From Flavobacteriales bacterium (GTDB lineage Bacteria > Bacteroidota > Bacteroidia > Flavobacteriales_F > PHOS-HE28): a stretch of DNA of 60,284 nucleotides. Below the pieces are notes generated by a model. It made no database searches and was not told the DNA's origin. It was given only the letters and a program-made list of their open reading frames with translations. Below, in pieces: positions 51,938 to 60,284 of this stretch; position 1 is the stretch's first letter, and each line of letters opens with the position of its first letter. The position numbers and the translations under genes are program-made. The stretch is taken from contig JAHBUL010000023.1 of the NCBI GenBank assembly GCA_019638085.1, positions 1 to 60,284 of the forward strand. Reading direction: 5' to 3'.

Positions 51938-53230
51938 ATGTCACCCCCATACTCCATCACTGGGTCGTTCATGACCGCATTCGCCTGCGCAGCATACATC
52001 CTCGGGGCACAATCAGCCCAAGCCAACCGCAGTTGCGATCCGGCAGAGATAGATAGCGTGATCACCAATAGCCCTCTCTGCGCAGGGGATCACATCAATT
52101 TATCCGTGATCGCATCCGGGGACATCATCGGTTATTCATGGGAAGGACCTGGAACCGGTACGTCTTTCAGTTTCACCCCTGAATACTCCTTCAGCTTCCA
52201 GATCCTCGGGGATTATACCATCATCGTATATGGGGATTGCGGGAATGATACTGCCGTGGTCACCATCACCGCACAAGGAGCCGGAGCTGGCCAGGACAAT
52301 ACACTAGATATCTGTGATAATGGCCCCCCAAAGGACTTGGAGGACGCCCTTGGGGTCCATGCTACTGGAGGCACGTGGGCGTACGACGAATTACCCCATA
52401 GCGGGATCTACACGCCAGGTATTGATGAACCTGGTGAATACGTATATACATCTCCCTTCCCGGCCACCTGTCCGGGAACCTCACAAACCGCTACCATCAC
52501 CGTGGTGGAGGTGACTGTTGGCCCCAACGCGCAGCGGAACATTTGCGAAAGTGATAGTGCATTCGACCTGATGGAAGCACTGGCCACGGATGTAACTCCG
52601 GGTGGAGAATGGAGTTACTTGGTCTTCCTTTCCCTTGAACCGCATAGCGGGATCTATGATCCGAGCATCGACTCATCCGGGACCTTCCGCTATTCGGTAC
52701 AAGGCTGCGTGGCCTCGGTGATCATGGTTGAGGACCCCCTCCTCGCTTGGTTCGAGGACTTGGATGGTGATGGTTTCGGTGATCCCTTGGTGATGGAATG
52801 GAGTTGCTATCCAATACCGGGATACGTGGCCGACAGCACGGACAACTGTATCGGCGTTATGGGAAAAACGGGGGAACCGTGTGATGATGGCCTACCGGAG
52901 ACCGTGGACGATGTGATCACGGATTCCTGCACGTGTGAAGGCGAGCTCCCCACAGCCATCGTGACCACAGTTGATCAACCTACACCCTTTACGATCTGGC
53001 CCAACCCCAATAGTGGCGATCAGCTATACCTCCGCATTGCCGACATCGGCCCAGCCGAGGTACGCATCTTCGATGCCACGGGTAGACTACATCTATCTGA
53101 ACAGGTGCTTTTGCAGGGCGATGAAGCCCCCATCCGGATACCGCTGGGGCCAACCCTGGCCCAAGGCCTCTACCTCATTCAGGTCACTGCTGCTGGTGGC
53201 TCCGGCACCATACCGCTCGTGATCCGATAA
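51938..53230 (+). CDS. T9SS-secreted protein with Ig-like domain and type A sorting domain
   Basis: A 430-residue exported protein. The N-terminal region has a hydrophobic segment ending AQSAQA, a signal peptide with the ATG at 51938 or 51971. A PKD/Ig-like domain follows (SPLCAGDHINLSVIASGD, YSWEGPGTG). Two related blocks of about 80 residues share HSGIYTPGIDEPGEY and HSGIYDPSIDSSGTF. DLDGDGFGDP is a calcium-binding type 3 loop. The last 75 residues form a type A sorting domain (FTIWPNPNSGDQLYL, VRIFDATGRL, LAQGLYLIQV). It is divergent to the giant adhesin with a 271-bp spacer. Probably surface or extracellular; function unknown. Confidence 0.82.
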   Translation: MSPPYSITGSFMTAFACAAYILGAQSAQANRSCDPAEIDSVITNSPLCAGDHINLSVIASGDIIGYSWEGPGTGTSFSFTPEYSFSFQILGDYTIIVYGDCGNDTAVVTITAQGAGAGQDNTLDICDNGPPKDLEDALGVHATGGTWAYDELPHSGIYTPGIDEPGEYVYTSPFPATCPGTSQTATITVVEVTVGPNAQRNICESDSAFDLMEALATDVTPGGEWSYLVFLSLEPHSGIYDPSIDSSGTFRYSVQGCVASVIMVEDPLLAWFEDLDGDGFGDPLVMEWSCYPIPGYVADSTDNCIGVMGKTGEPCDDGLPETVDDVITDSCTCEGELPTAIVTTVDQPTPFTIWPNPNSGDQLYLRIADIGPAEVRIFDATGRLHLSEQVLLQGDEAPIRIPLGPTLAQGLYLIQVTAAGGSGTIPLVIR

Positions 53231-53291
53231 GTGCCCCTGGAAACCCCGGCACAACTTTCTTCGTTCAATGGCCCGTTCCAATCGACGGACC

Positions 53292-53966
53292 ATGAAAAAA
53301 GAACTACTGATCCTTGCGGCATGCTTCTCCGGCGCAGCGTTCGCCCAATCCGATGATGTAGCAACAGTGCATCGTTCCACGGCAGTTCAGCAGGTGGGCC
53401 AGGAAATGAAAGCCTCAGCCTATGAGTTGGTCTCTTTTGTGGCCAACGCCATGAGTGGCGATGGCATCAGCCTATACTGGAACACTGCGGCAGAGGTTCC
53501 CAACACGACTTTCATTGTGGAGCGCTCTTCCGACCGCATGAACTGGAGAACCGCCTTCACGCAGGATGGCGAAGGGGATCACAGTGGGTACAGCGCTTAC
53601 AAGGTGATGGATATGGCCCCATTACCAGGTATATCCTACTATCGTTTGATCGCGACCTCGAATGGCCACGAACTGGAGGTCTCCGATGACTTCGCCGTGG
53701 AGTACAACCCGGTCCCCTCGCTGCGGATCAAAGGTGATCGCGATCCGGGGCGTTTCACGGTTCTGGGCGATGGATCCATCAGCGACGTACAGCTATTGAA
53801 CAACCGTGGCCAGTTCATGCAGATGGACCTCAACTATAGCGGGGCCCAGGTGTTCGTGCGCACCGAAGGTTTGGAGCCTGGCACCTATTTCGTGCAGGCC
53901 ACAGTGAACGGCAACCCTGTACTCCGCACCGTGCTGGTGACAGCCTCCGGGGTGATCGGGGGGTAA
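53292..53966 (+). CDS. Exported FnIII-like protein with divergent T9SS C-terminus
   Basis: A 224-residue exported protein. The signal peptide ends AAFAQ. Residues about 45-130 form a fibronectin-III-like domain of the kind often found before T9SS signals (LYWNTAAEVPNTTFIVERS, SYYRLIATSNGHELE). The final part (SDVQLLNNRGQFMQ, GLEPGTYFVQATVNG) resembles a worn type A sorting domain without the usual PNP motif. The ATG at 53292 gives a normal signal peptide; an upstream ATG at 53268 lengthens it needlessly. It lies 61 bp after another T9SS cargo gene. Confidence 0.72.
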   Translation: MKKELLILAACFSGAAFAQSDDVATVHRSTAVQQVGQEMKASAYELVSFVANAMSGDGISLYWNTAAEVPNTTFIVERSSDRMNWRTAFTQDGEGDHSGYSAYKVMDMAPLPGISYYRLIATSNGHELEVSDDFAVEYNPVPSLRIKGDRDPGRFTVLGDGSISDVQLLNNRGQFMQMDLNYSGAQVFVRTEGLEPGTYFVQATVNGNPVLRTVLVTASGVIGG

Positions 53967-54059
53967 TGCAAGAAGCTGGTTCAATGGTCTTCCATCGCAT
54001 GGTGCAGACCCGGAGGAACACGTAGGCTGGAAACCTGGGGATTCCCGAGCACGACGGTC

Positions 54060-54610
54060 TTTCCGTTCATCGTACAGCACTGGCGATATCGCTGTGGAAG
54101 TTGAGGATGCAATTGAGGCGCTCGCCGCAATTGTACTGGGCCAGTGCACGCTCCGGTCCGTTCTCGTCGAATAGTGTCCCGATGTTCTCATACACCAATC
54201 CCAATTGCCGAAAGTTCCCGGTAGCGATCAGCACTTCGTTTGCCACTCCAGGGCTTGCCAGGTATCTCCTCAAGCAGTTAGCCTGCTTGTTCGGCCGCTT
54301 CAGGACCGGCTCCATGCCCAGTGCTTCATTCAGGAAGCAAGCGCCTCGACGTAGTCACCTGTTTTACTATAACTCACGCCGATGGAATAACGCAGGCCTG
54401 CAATGCTGCTGCTGTCATGTGACGCCTCCGCGTGATCGAGTGCTTTAAGGAAGTACTCAATGCGCCTATATCATCACCTCGTTTCTCAGCCAAAGAACCC
54501 AAGTTGGCCAATGCCGGGGCTATATCCTCGCGATCCCCGATCCACTTGAACAGCGTCAACACCTTTTGCATGTGCACCTCGGCGCTATCCAACTTGTTGC
54601 CTCATTTCAT
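54060..54610 (-). pseudogene. Decayed tetratricopeptide-repeat gene
   Basis: Three short minus-strand frames together spell TPR sequence. The upstream piece is MQKVLTLFKWIGDRED with ALANLGSLAEKRGDDIGAL. A second frame gives YFLKALDHAEASHDSSS and RYSIGVSYSKTGDYVEAL. A third gives FLNEALGMEP and VYENIGTLFDENGPERALA. At least two frameshifts separate them and both ends are missing. The original was probably a TPR-containing regulator or kinase of the kind common in Bacteroidota. Confidence 0.65.
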
Positions 54611-54707
54611 GGCCTTCTTCAAGATGAAGAGGTGACAACTGTCATCACTCGATCCGTGATCCACCTCCCCCGTTACCTTGGCCCAAGCCTTGCAGCCCCA
54701 CCGCCAC

Positions 54708-57700
54708 ATGCGCCGCCCTCTCCTCTTCCTGCTGATCGCTGCCGCATTGGGCGTGTGCTCGGCGCTGATCCATGAGCGATCACCCCAGGAACGATTGACC
54801 ACTGCGGCGGCGGAACTACAGCGGCGGATCGATCAGGCTTCCTTGCGGTTGTTGGCCCGCGCGCAGCACGCGCTGGACACGGACACCGTGCCGATGGACG
54901 AGGGCCATGCACCCGGCGAGGGGGGACTACGCCTCTACACGGACTCCATCGTCACGGCCTGGACCGACCATGCGCCCATCACAGATGCCGCCTTGGACAC
55001 CGCGCGTGCCGCGCACCTCACCCTTCCCGATGGCACATACCTGCATGCGTTCGTCTCCCAGGGCCATCGCAGTGTTCATGCGGTGCAGCGGCTGTGGTTC
55101 AAGCCTCCGTTCGAGAACCAGTACCTGCGTAACCAGTTCGATGCGGGGTTCACATTGACCACCGGGGTCATCGCGGAACAAGGCCCGGGACTGGGACCCG
55201 TGGTACGCGATGCTGATGGCAACGTGATGCTGCGCCTGCAGTGGACGGATGATATGGCGATGCCCGGTGCGCGCTCCTTGTTGTCGCTGTTGTTCGCCCT
55301 TGCGGGGATCATCTGTGCGGTCGTCGCGCTGTGGTTGGCGGCCATGGCCTTGCACCGCGCTTGGGTTTCATCGCTGCTCTTCGTCACCGTGCTCTTGGGC
55401 GCCCGTATCGCCACCTTGGCGCACGGCACCTTCGATGCGTTGGCCAATTATCCACTGTTCGACCCATCCCTCTTTGCATCCTCGTTCTTCATGCCCTCCT
55501 TGGGCGACCTGCTGATCAATACGGCCGTGCTGTTGTGCGTCGCCCTGTTCCTGCACCGGGCCTTGCACCGGGCCCGAACACCCGTACGTCCGTGGCCGCT
55601 GGTCATCGGGGCGGCGGCCGTGCTCTTCTTCTGCGCCGGTGGCATCGGCTCGGTGATGATCGCTTTGGTACATGACAGTAGCGTGAGCCTTGACCTCTTC
55701 CGTGTGCAGGGTTTTGATGGATACAGCCTCGCTGCGCTGATCGCGATCGGCGTGCTGCTGTTCGCATGGTGCGTGCTGGCCGATGCCGCCGTGCGCCTGC
55801 TCTCCCCCACCCTGCCGGGACCTCAAAAATTGGGGCTGATCGTGCTTGCCTGCGCGGTGCTGGTCGCGATCAACCACTATGCTGGCAATTACGATCTGAT
55901 GCTTGCGCTCTGGCCCCTGCCCGTGCTATGGCTACTGGACCGCATGCGGCGGCGCCCCGGCACCATCCCCGCCCTGCTGCTTATCGCCACCCTCGCCCTC
56001 ATCACAGCGCACGTGCTGAACCGACAGACCTTCAAACGCATTCAGCTGGATCGCGAAACGCTGGCCGAAACCGCCACCACGCGGGAAGACCCGGTGATCG
56101 AACTGCTCTTCGATGAGGCCAAAAGGGAAATGGAGAAGGATGTAACACTGCTCACTTGGGTACGCAGCGGCACACCTTGTTCTTCCTCTGATCTGGACCG
56201 CCTCGTGCGCCAGCCCTTCTTCACCGGGTACTGGGACCGGTACGACCTGCGGCTCCATTTGATCCCGGAAAAGGGTCCCTATTGTTCCACCTCGCCTGAT
56301 GCCGCCTCTTCGGCAAAACTCATCGCCGACCGGTTCGAGCAGGGCGTGCCAGCCGGGAAACACAACGACCTGCGCATCACGGATCGACCTGGCGAGGATG
56401 CACTGTACATGGGCCATCTCTGGCTGGATAGCACACAGCTGTTCGTGGAACTGCGTCCGCGCTTGGTCGCGGACGGGCTGGGATTCCCGGAACTCCTCTT
56501 GGCCGGGCAGCGCCCTTCACCCTTTAAGCCCGGTCGGTTCGTGCGAGCGCGCTATGAGCGCGGGGTGCTCACCTCCTCTTCCGGCCCTTTTGTCTTTCCC
56601 ATTTCGTGGAAAAGGCCCATCCCACCGGACGGGTTGCATTGGATCGACAACGGGTATGATCTGCTCGCCCAGGGTGACCCCCATGGCGCGCTCCTTGTGT
56701 TGGGCACGCGGATCCCCAGCTGGTGGGATCACGTCACCACCTTCTCTTACCTTTTCCTGTTCTTCTGTCTACTGGCGGCCATGGTGGGCGGGATCGGCCT
56801 TCTCTTCAGTAAGGATCGTACCGTGACCATGGGTATCAGCGGGAAGGTGCGCTTGGGCGTGGCCGGTTTCGCCATCGTCAGCCTGCTGATCTTCACCTTC
56901 GGTATGCGCCGCATGCTCGATGTGCGCCAGGAGCAACGCAGCTCCCGAACACTGGACGAACGCTCTCGCGGGGTGCTGGCCGAACTGCGCCAAACCCTGC
57001 GCGGGGAGGGTGTACTGGCACCTTCCATGACGCCCTATCTGGACCACCTCCTGGGTAATCTCAGCAACGTGTTCTTCACCGACCTTACGCTGTATGACCC
57101 CAAGGGAGTGCTCTTCGCCACCTCACGTGAACAGGTGTTCAACACAGGGCTACTCGGCCGGCGGATGGACCCGCGCGCCTACCAGCGCCTCGCCGTGGAA
57201 GGCGCCTCGTCCTTCATACATGGTGAGCATATCGGTACCGCCACATTCAGCACCGCCTATATGCCGTTCCGGAACGACCAAGGCGAAGTGCTTGCCTACT
57301 TGGCACTCCCCTATTTCGCCCGCCAAGGAGAGGTGGAACAGGAGCGGGCGGCAGGCTTCGTTGCCTTGGTGAATCTTTTCACCCTGCTCTTCCTGCTGAG
57401 CGTGGTGGCAGCAGCCTTGATCACCCATTGGACCACCCGACCCCTGGAATTGCTGCGTCGTGGCTTGGAACGTATCGGACTCGGTGCCCGCAATGAACCG
57501 ATCAATTACCGAGGCAACGATGAGCTGGGGCAATTGGTGAGCGTATATAACCGCAAGGTGGATGAGTTGCGCGAAAGCGCGATGAAGCTGGCCCGCAGCG
57601 AACGGGAAAGCGCTTGGCGCGAAATGGCCAAGCAGGTGGCGCACGAGATCAAGAACCCGTTGACGCCGATGAAGCTCAACATCCAACAGTTCCAGCGCAC

Positions 57701-58280
57701 ATGGTCGCCGGAACTGCCCGATGCCAAGGCCCGGCTGGACCGGTTCAGTGATGGACTGGTGCAGCAGATCGAGGCCCTGAGCCGCATCGCCGGGGAATTC
57801 TCCGACTTCGCGCAGATGCCGCGGGCACGACCGGAGCAGGTGGACCTGAACGAGGCCGCTGCTGCCGCAACGGCGCTCTTCGCTGCCGATCCCAGTGCCG
57901 AAGTTGTGCTTCACCCCGGGCCTTCGTTGCTGGTCTCCGCGGATCGGGAGCATCTCCAACGGGCCTTCACCAACCTGATCAAGAATGCGCTCCAAGCCAT
58001 GCCGGAGGGGCGATCCGGACGTGTGGAGGTGAAGCTCCGCAGGGCGGGCAACTCCGCCGTGGTGGAAGTGCGCGATAACGGGACGGGTATAGACCTGGCT
58101 GATCGGGAACGCATCTTCCAGCCCAGCTTCACCACCAAGAACAGTGGCATGGGGCTGGGTTTGGCCATCGTGCAACGCATGGTGGAGAATGCGGGTGGAT
58201 CCGTGCGTTTCGAGACTTCGACCACACCTGGAGGTACGGGCACTTCCTTCTTCGTGGAATTACCGCTGGTTGTGAATTGA
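54708..58280 (+). CDS. Large polytopic sensor histidine kinase, NtrY-like C-terminus
   Basis: A 1,190-residue inner-membrane kinase. An N-terminal anchor (about 3-20) precedes an extracytoplasmic domain, then about eight closely spaced membrane helices (about 175-430), a second soluble domain (about 450-670), two helices (about 675-735), a sensor region and a last helix near 890. A HAMP-like linker (RPLELLRRGLERIGLG) follows. The kinase core has the phospho-acceptor His979 in QVAHEIKNPLTPMKLN, the N box NLIKNALQAMPEG and the G boxes DNGTGID and GMGLGLAIV. The LTPMKLNIQ style is NtrY-like. No response-regulator gene is adjacent. The ATG at 54708 follows TACCTTGG, so the upstream ATG at 54678 is not preferred. 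Confidence 0.9.
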   Translation: MRRPLLFLLIAAALGVCSALIHERSPQERLTTAAAELQRRIDQASLRLLARAQHALDTDTVPMDEGHAPGEGGLRLYTDSIVTAWTDHAPITDAALDTARAAHLTLPDGTYLHAFVSQGHRSVHAVQRLWFKPPFENQYLRNQFDAGFTLTTGVIAEQGPGLGPVVRDADGNVMLRLQWTDDMAMPGARSLLSLLFALAGIICAVVALWLAAMALHRAWVSSLLFVTVLLGARIATLAHGTFDALANYPLFDPSLFASSFFMPSLGDLLINTAVLLCVALFLHRALHRARTPVRPWPLVIGAAAVLFFCAGGIGSVMIALVHDSSVSLDLFRVQGFDGYSLAALIAIGVLLFAWCVLADAAVRLLSPTLPGPQKLGLIVLACAVLVAINHYAGNYDLMLALWPLPVLWLLDRMRRRPGTIPALLLIATLALITAHVLNRQTFKRIQLDRETLAETATTREDPVIELLFDEAKREMEKDVTLLTWVRSGTPCSSSDLDRLVRQPFFTGYWDRYDLRLHLIPEKGPYCSTSPDAASSAKLIADRFEQGVPAGKHNDLRITDRPGEDALYMGHLWLDSTQLFVELRPRLVADGLGFPELLLAGQRPSPFKPGRFVRARYERGVLTSSSGPFVFPISWKRPIPPDGLHWIDNGYDLLAQGDPHGALLVLGTRIPSWWDHVTTFSYLFLFFCLLAAMVGGIGLLFSKDRTVTMGISGKVRLGVAGFAIVSLLIFTFGMRRMLDVRQEQRSSRTLDERSRGVLAELRQTLRGEGVLAPSMTPYLDHLLGNLSNVFFTDLTLYDPKGVLFATSREQVFNTGLLGRRMDPRAYQRLAVEGASSFIHGEHIGTATFSTAYMPFRNDQGEVLAYLALPYFARQGEVEQERAAGFVALVNLFTLLFLLSVVAAALITHWTTRPLELLRRGLERIGLGARNEPINYRGNDELGQLVSVYNRKVDELRESAMKLARSERESAWREMAKQVAHEIKNPLTPMKLNIQQFQRTWSPELPDAKARLDRFSDGLVQQIEALSRIAGEFSDFAQMPRARPEQVDLNEAAAAATALFAADPSAEVVLHPGPSLLVSADREHLQRAFTNLIKNALQAMPEGRSGRVEVKLRRAGNSAVVEVRDNGTGIDLADRERIFQPSFTTKNSGMGLGLAIVQRMVENAGGSVRFETSTTPGGTGTSFFVELPLVVN

Positions 58281-58409
58281 CCCCAACTGTTCCATCCCGA
58301 TCTTCCCGGGAGTGCGCAACGGAGCGCAACGAAAGCCAAGAGGCACATGCCTCTGACATGCAGGCGACTGGAGCCGACAAGAGCAAGTGGCACTGTTTCC
58401 CTGGACCAT

Positions 58410-58417
58410 TATCTTTG
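58410..58417 (+). promoter_or_regulatory. -7 element and possible operator of the ParE module
   Basis: TATCTTTG is an exact TAnnTTTG match, 17 bp before the antitoxin ATG. It overlaps CTTTGAACAAAG, a near-palindrome that could bind the antitoxin for autoregulation. Confidence 0.55.
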
Positions 58418-58434
58418 AACAAAGACTTTTGGCC

Positions 58435-58665
58435 ATGACCGCAGTGCAGCTCCGGACCGAATTGAAAAAGCTCATCGACCAGACGAATGACATCGGGTTT
58501 CTTGAGCAGATAAAACAACTGCTGTTAAGGCCTGAGGTGGATCACGCTGCGTTTGTGGAAATGAACCGCATGGCTGACTTGAGCGACGAAGCGATCGCCA
58601 AAGGTGAGGTATACACGCACGAGGAAGTGGCGGAACATCTTCGGAGCCGCAGGAAGCTGAAATGA
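58435..58665 (+). CDS. Antitoxin of a ParE-type module
   Basis: A 76-residue helical protein. Its opening, LRTELKKLIDQTNDIGFLEQ, is of the type seen in many Bacteroidota antitoxins. The acidic C-terminus has LSDEAIAKGEVYTHEEV, a segment often found in antitoxins of ParE/RelE toxins. The ATG at 58435 sits just downstream of the promoter element. The stop overlaps the toxin start in ATGA. Confidence 0.83.
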   Translation: MTAVQLRTELKKLIDQTNDIGFLEQIKQLLLRPEVDHAAFVEMNRMADLSDEAIAKGEVYTHEEVAEHLRSRRKLK

Positions 58666-58961
58666 AGTTGGAATATGCAAAGCCTGCACGCCAGCGATTG
58701 GCTGAAATTGAGGACTACATAGCGTTGCAAGGATCGCCAAAAGCTGCGGCCCGTTTGGTGGACGGTTTAATGACCAAAGCATTGGGCCTGCTGGACCACC
58801 CGAAAAAAGGCAAGCCGGAGAAATTTCTCGCTCACCGGGGCAAAGGCCATAGGAGCCTCCGCGAAGGCCGCTTCCTGATCATCTATTACTTGGACGAGGA
58901 CACGATCTATAGCACGGACTTTTTCGACACCAAGCAACACCCCGCGCACATGCGCGGATGA
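58662..58961 (+). CDS. ParE/RelE-superfamily toxin
   Basis: A 99-residue basic toxin of the RelE/ParE fold. It shows the N-terminal YAKPARQRLAEIEDYIA helix, a helix with LVDGLMTKALGLLDHP and the closing strands RSLREGRFLIIYYLDED and IYSTDFFDTKQHP. The pattern is nearer to ParE than to RelE. It is translationally coupled to its antitoxin and is the third toxin-antitoxin module of the window. Confidence 0.88.
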   Translation: MKLEYAKPARQRLAEIEDYIALQGSPKAAARLVDGLMTKALGLLDHPKKGKPEKFLAHRGKGHRSLREGRFLIIYYLDEDTIYSTDFFDTKQHPAHMRG

Positions 58962-58967
58962 GCCGGA

Positions 58968-58975
58968 TACCTTTG
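58968..58975 (+). promoter_or_regulatory. -7 element for the enoyl-CoA hydratase
   Basis: TACCTTTG followed by CCGG is a typical Bacteroidota -7 element, 29 bp upstream of the ATG at 59005. Confidence 0.6.
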
Positions 58976-59004
58976 CCGGCCCACAACCGCCATTCCACAA
59001 CCGC

Positions 59005-59787
59005 ATGTCCGATCAAAATCTCCTCACCAGCGATGCCAACGGCATCCGCACCATCACCATCAACCGGCCAGAGCAACTGAACGCGCTCAACCGCGCCACC
59101 ATCGGCGAGCTGGACCAAGCCTTGACAGCGGCTGAGGCCGACAAGACCGTCCGCGTGCTGATCATTACCGGGAGCGGTCCCAAGGCTTTTGTAGCTGGGG
59201 CCGACATCAAGGAGTTCGCGCACTTTTCCGTGGAAGAAGGCAAACTACTGAGTGCTGAAGGCCACAAGCAGCTATTCGACCACGTGGAGCACCTGAACAA
59301 GCCGGTGATCGCCGCAGTGAACGGATTTGCCCTGGGCGGAGGATTGGAACTGGCGATGAGCTGCCACTTTCGCGTGGCCAGCGACAACGCACGCATGGGC
59401 CTGCCGGAAACGAGCCTCGGCGTGATCCCCGGCTACGGTGGCACACAACGCCTCGCGCGCCTCGTGGGCAAGGGCAAGGCCATGGAGATGATCTTCACCG
59501 CAGGCATGATCAAGGCCGACGAAGCCCTGCAATGGGGACTGGTGAACCACGTTGTACCGCAGGACCAGCTCTTGGCCAAGTGCAACGAGCTCGCCACCGC
59601 GATCATGAAGAACTCCCCCACCGGGCTGGCCGCCGCCATCCGCGCCGTGAACGCCGGTTACGAGCCGGGCACCGATGGCATGCAGCGCGAGATCGAGGAA
59701 TTCGGGAAATGCTTCGGGACTGCGGATTTCAAGGAAGGGACCACTGCTTTCCTTGAGAAGCGGAAACCAGAATTCAAGGGGGCGTAA
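59005..59787 (+). CDS. Enoyl-CoA hydratase/isomerase (crotonase family)
   Basis: A 260-residue crotonase-fold enzyme that hydrates trans-2-enoyl-CoA in beta-oxidation or related degradation. The first oxyanion-hole segment is FVAGADIKEF (62-71). The second, with the catalytic Glu115, is ALGGGLELAMSC, and the second catalytic Glu135 is in GLPETSLGVIPGYGGTQRL. Both acidic residues of true hydratases are present. Length is typical. It has its own promoter-like element and no beta-oxidation partner in view. Confidence 0.94.
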   Translation: MSDQNLLTSDANGIRTITINRPEQLNALNRATIGELDQALTAAEADKTVRVLIITGSGPKAFVAGADIKEFAHFSVEEGKLLSAEGHKQLFDHVEHLNKPVIAAVNGFALGGGLELAMSCHFRVASDNARMGLPETSLGVIPGYGGTQRLARLVGKGKAMEMIFTAGMIKADEALQWGLVNHVVPQDQLLAKCNELATAIMKNSPTGLAAAIRAVNAGYEPGTDGMQREIEEFGKCFGTADFKEGTTAFLEKRKPEFKGA

Positions 59788-59794
59788 AAATTCC

Positions 59795-60284
59795 ATGAAC
59801 ACCGTTTCAATTATTGGGCTCGTACTAACCAGTTCTGTCCTTGCTGCAGGAATCTCATCGCTAGTGAGTTGGCGTATTAGCACATTGAATTACAAGCGCG
59901 AGTATTACAAGAAGTTGATAGACCGGCGCCTTGCCGCTTTTGATGAGGTTGAGAAGGTTGTTGCAGACTTGAACACTTTTGTCCAGCGACAAGATGGAAC
60001 TCTTTGTCCGTTCATGTGCCTTGGTGGTCCCATTCGATGGGATGCCTTTCGTTTCAAGCTTTTCAGCGCACAGGAAAATAGGCTTTGGCTTGGCAAAAAG
60101 ACTTCTTCGTCCCTGACAGACTTAAACGTTTTTGTCATTGACTTCGATTCTGAAGTCACTGGAAATTCTGCCCCACAAAACGCCTTGGAGGTTCTTGGAG
60201 CAGCGAATGCTTCCCGATTTCGAGAATTCAAGTATAGGCTGCACGATGCGATAAACGAAGACCTTCGTGAGATGACAGACATAA
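59795..60284 (+). CDS. Membrane-anchored protein, cut by window end
   Basis: An open frame from an ATG 8 bp after the hydratase gene runs to the last base without a stop (163 codons seen). Residues about 4-24 are hydrophobic (IIGLVLTSSVLAAGISS), followed by a basic WRISTLNYKREYYKK stretch and a soluble domain. It resembles small-anchor proteins of unknown function. Codon use is distinctly richer in A and T than the hydratase gene, which hints at transfer. The minus-strand frame in the same place is not supported. Confidence 0.6.
   Translation, partial: MNTVSIIGLVLTSSVLAAGISSLVSWRISTLNYKREYYKKLIDRRLAAFDEVEKVVADLNTFVQRQDGTLCPFMCLGGPIRWDAFRFKLFSAQENRLWLGKKTSSSLTDLNVFVIDFDSEVTGNSAPQNALEVLGAANASRFREFKYRLHDAINEDLREMTDI

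Overview
The window looks like chromosomal DNA of a high-GC, uncultured-type member of the Bacteroidota, most likely order Flavobacteriales. The evidence is internal. Several products carry type IX secretion (T9SS) sorting domains. A SprE/PorW-like lipoprotein and a PorP/SprF-like outer-membrane protein are encoded. The ATP synthase operon lacks atpD and atpC, as is usual in this phylum. Many genes are preceded by a Bacteroidota -7 element of the form TAnnTTTG or TAnnTTCG. No species can be named from the sequence alone.

Layout. 1-12 kb: an aldehyde dehydrogenase, then a leftward series: lpxD, a sugar-phosphate isomerase of the SIS family, and an energy-transduction cluster (exbB, two exbD, tonB, a baeRF3-type gene, a second tonB, a small membrane protein, a PstS-like lipoprotein and a TPR protein). 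12.3-18.9 kb: rightward pirin, YceI, a NYN-OST-HTH protein, an M24 aminopeptidase P and the SprE/PorW-like TPR lipoprotein. 19-25.3 kb: bactofilin and the F0F1 ATP synthase genes B, E, F, H, A, G with two small membrane proteins in front. 25.3-32.9 kb is an accessory tract: a stem-loop repeat cluster, a 1.2-kb IS5-type element, a T9SS cargo gene, a mazEF-like module between 31-bp direct repeats, a broken XRE/ClpB chimera, truncated IS66 and IS3 remnants, a RelE/ParE-type toxin-antitoxin pair and an AT-richer lipoprotein gene.

32.9-51.7 kb is dominated by one 17.7-kb gene on the minus strand for a 5,915-residue secreted protein. It has a signal peptide, an IgGFc-binding-like N-terminal domain, 59 tandem repeats of about 88 residues, two PKD-like domains and a gliding-motility type (T9SS type B) C-terminal domain. 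A porP/sprF-type gene follows 11 bp downstream, so the pair resembles the SprB-SprF adhesin system of gliding flavobacteria. Within the array, units 3 to 33 follow an A-B-C order with a 264-bp unit and a 792-bp super-period that keeps exact register over about 8.18 kb. This is the most striking structure in the window.

51.9-60.3 kb: two more secreted proteins, a decayed TPR gene, a very large multi-membrane histidine kinase, a further ParE-type toxin-antitoxin pair, an enoyl-CoA hydratase and the start of an AT-rich gene cut by the window end.

How it fits together: SprE/PorW and the PorP/SprF-like protein belong to the T9SS, which would export the giant adhesin and the three smaller cargo proteins. 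ExbB/ExbD/TonB and ATP synthase handle proton-motive energy at the inner membrane. The accessory tract records repeated insertion and decay.
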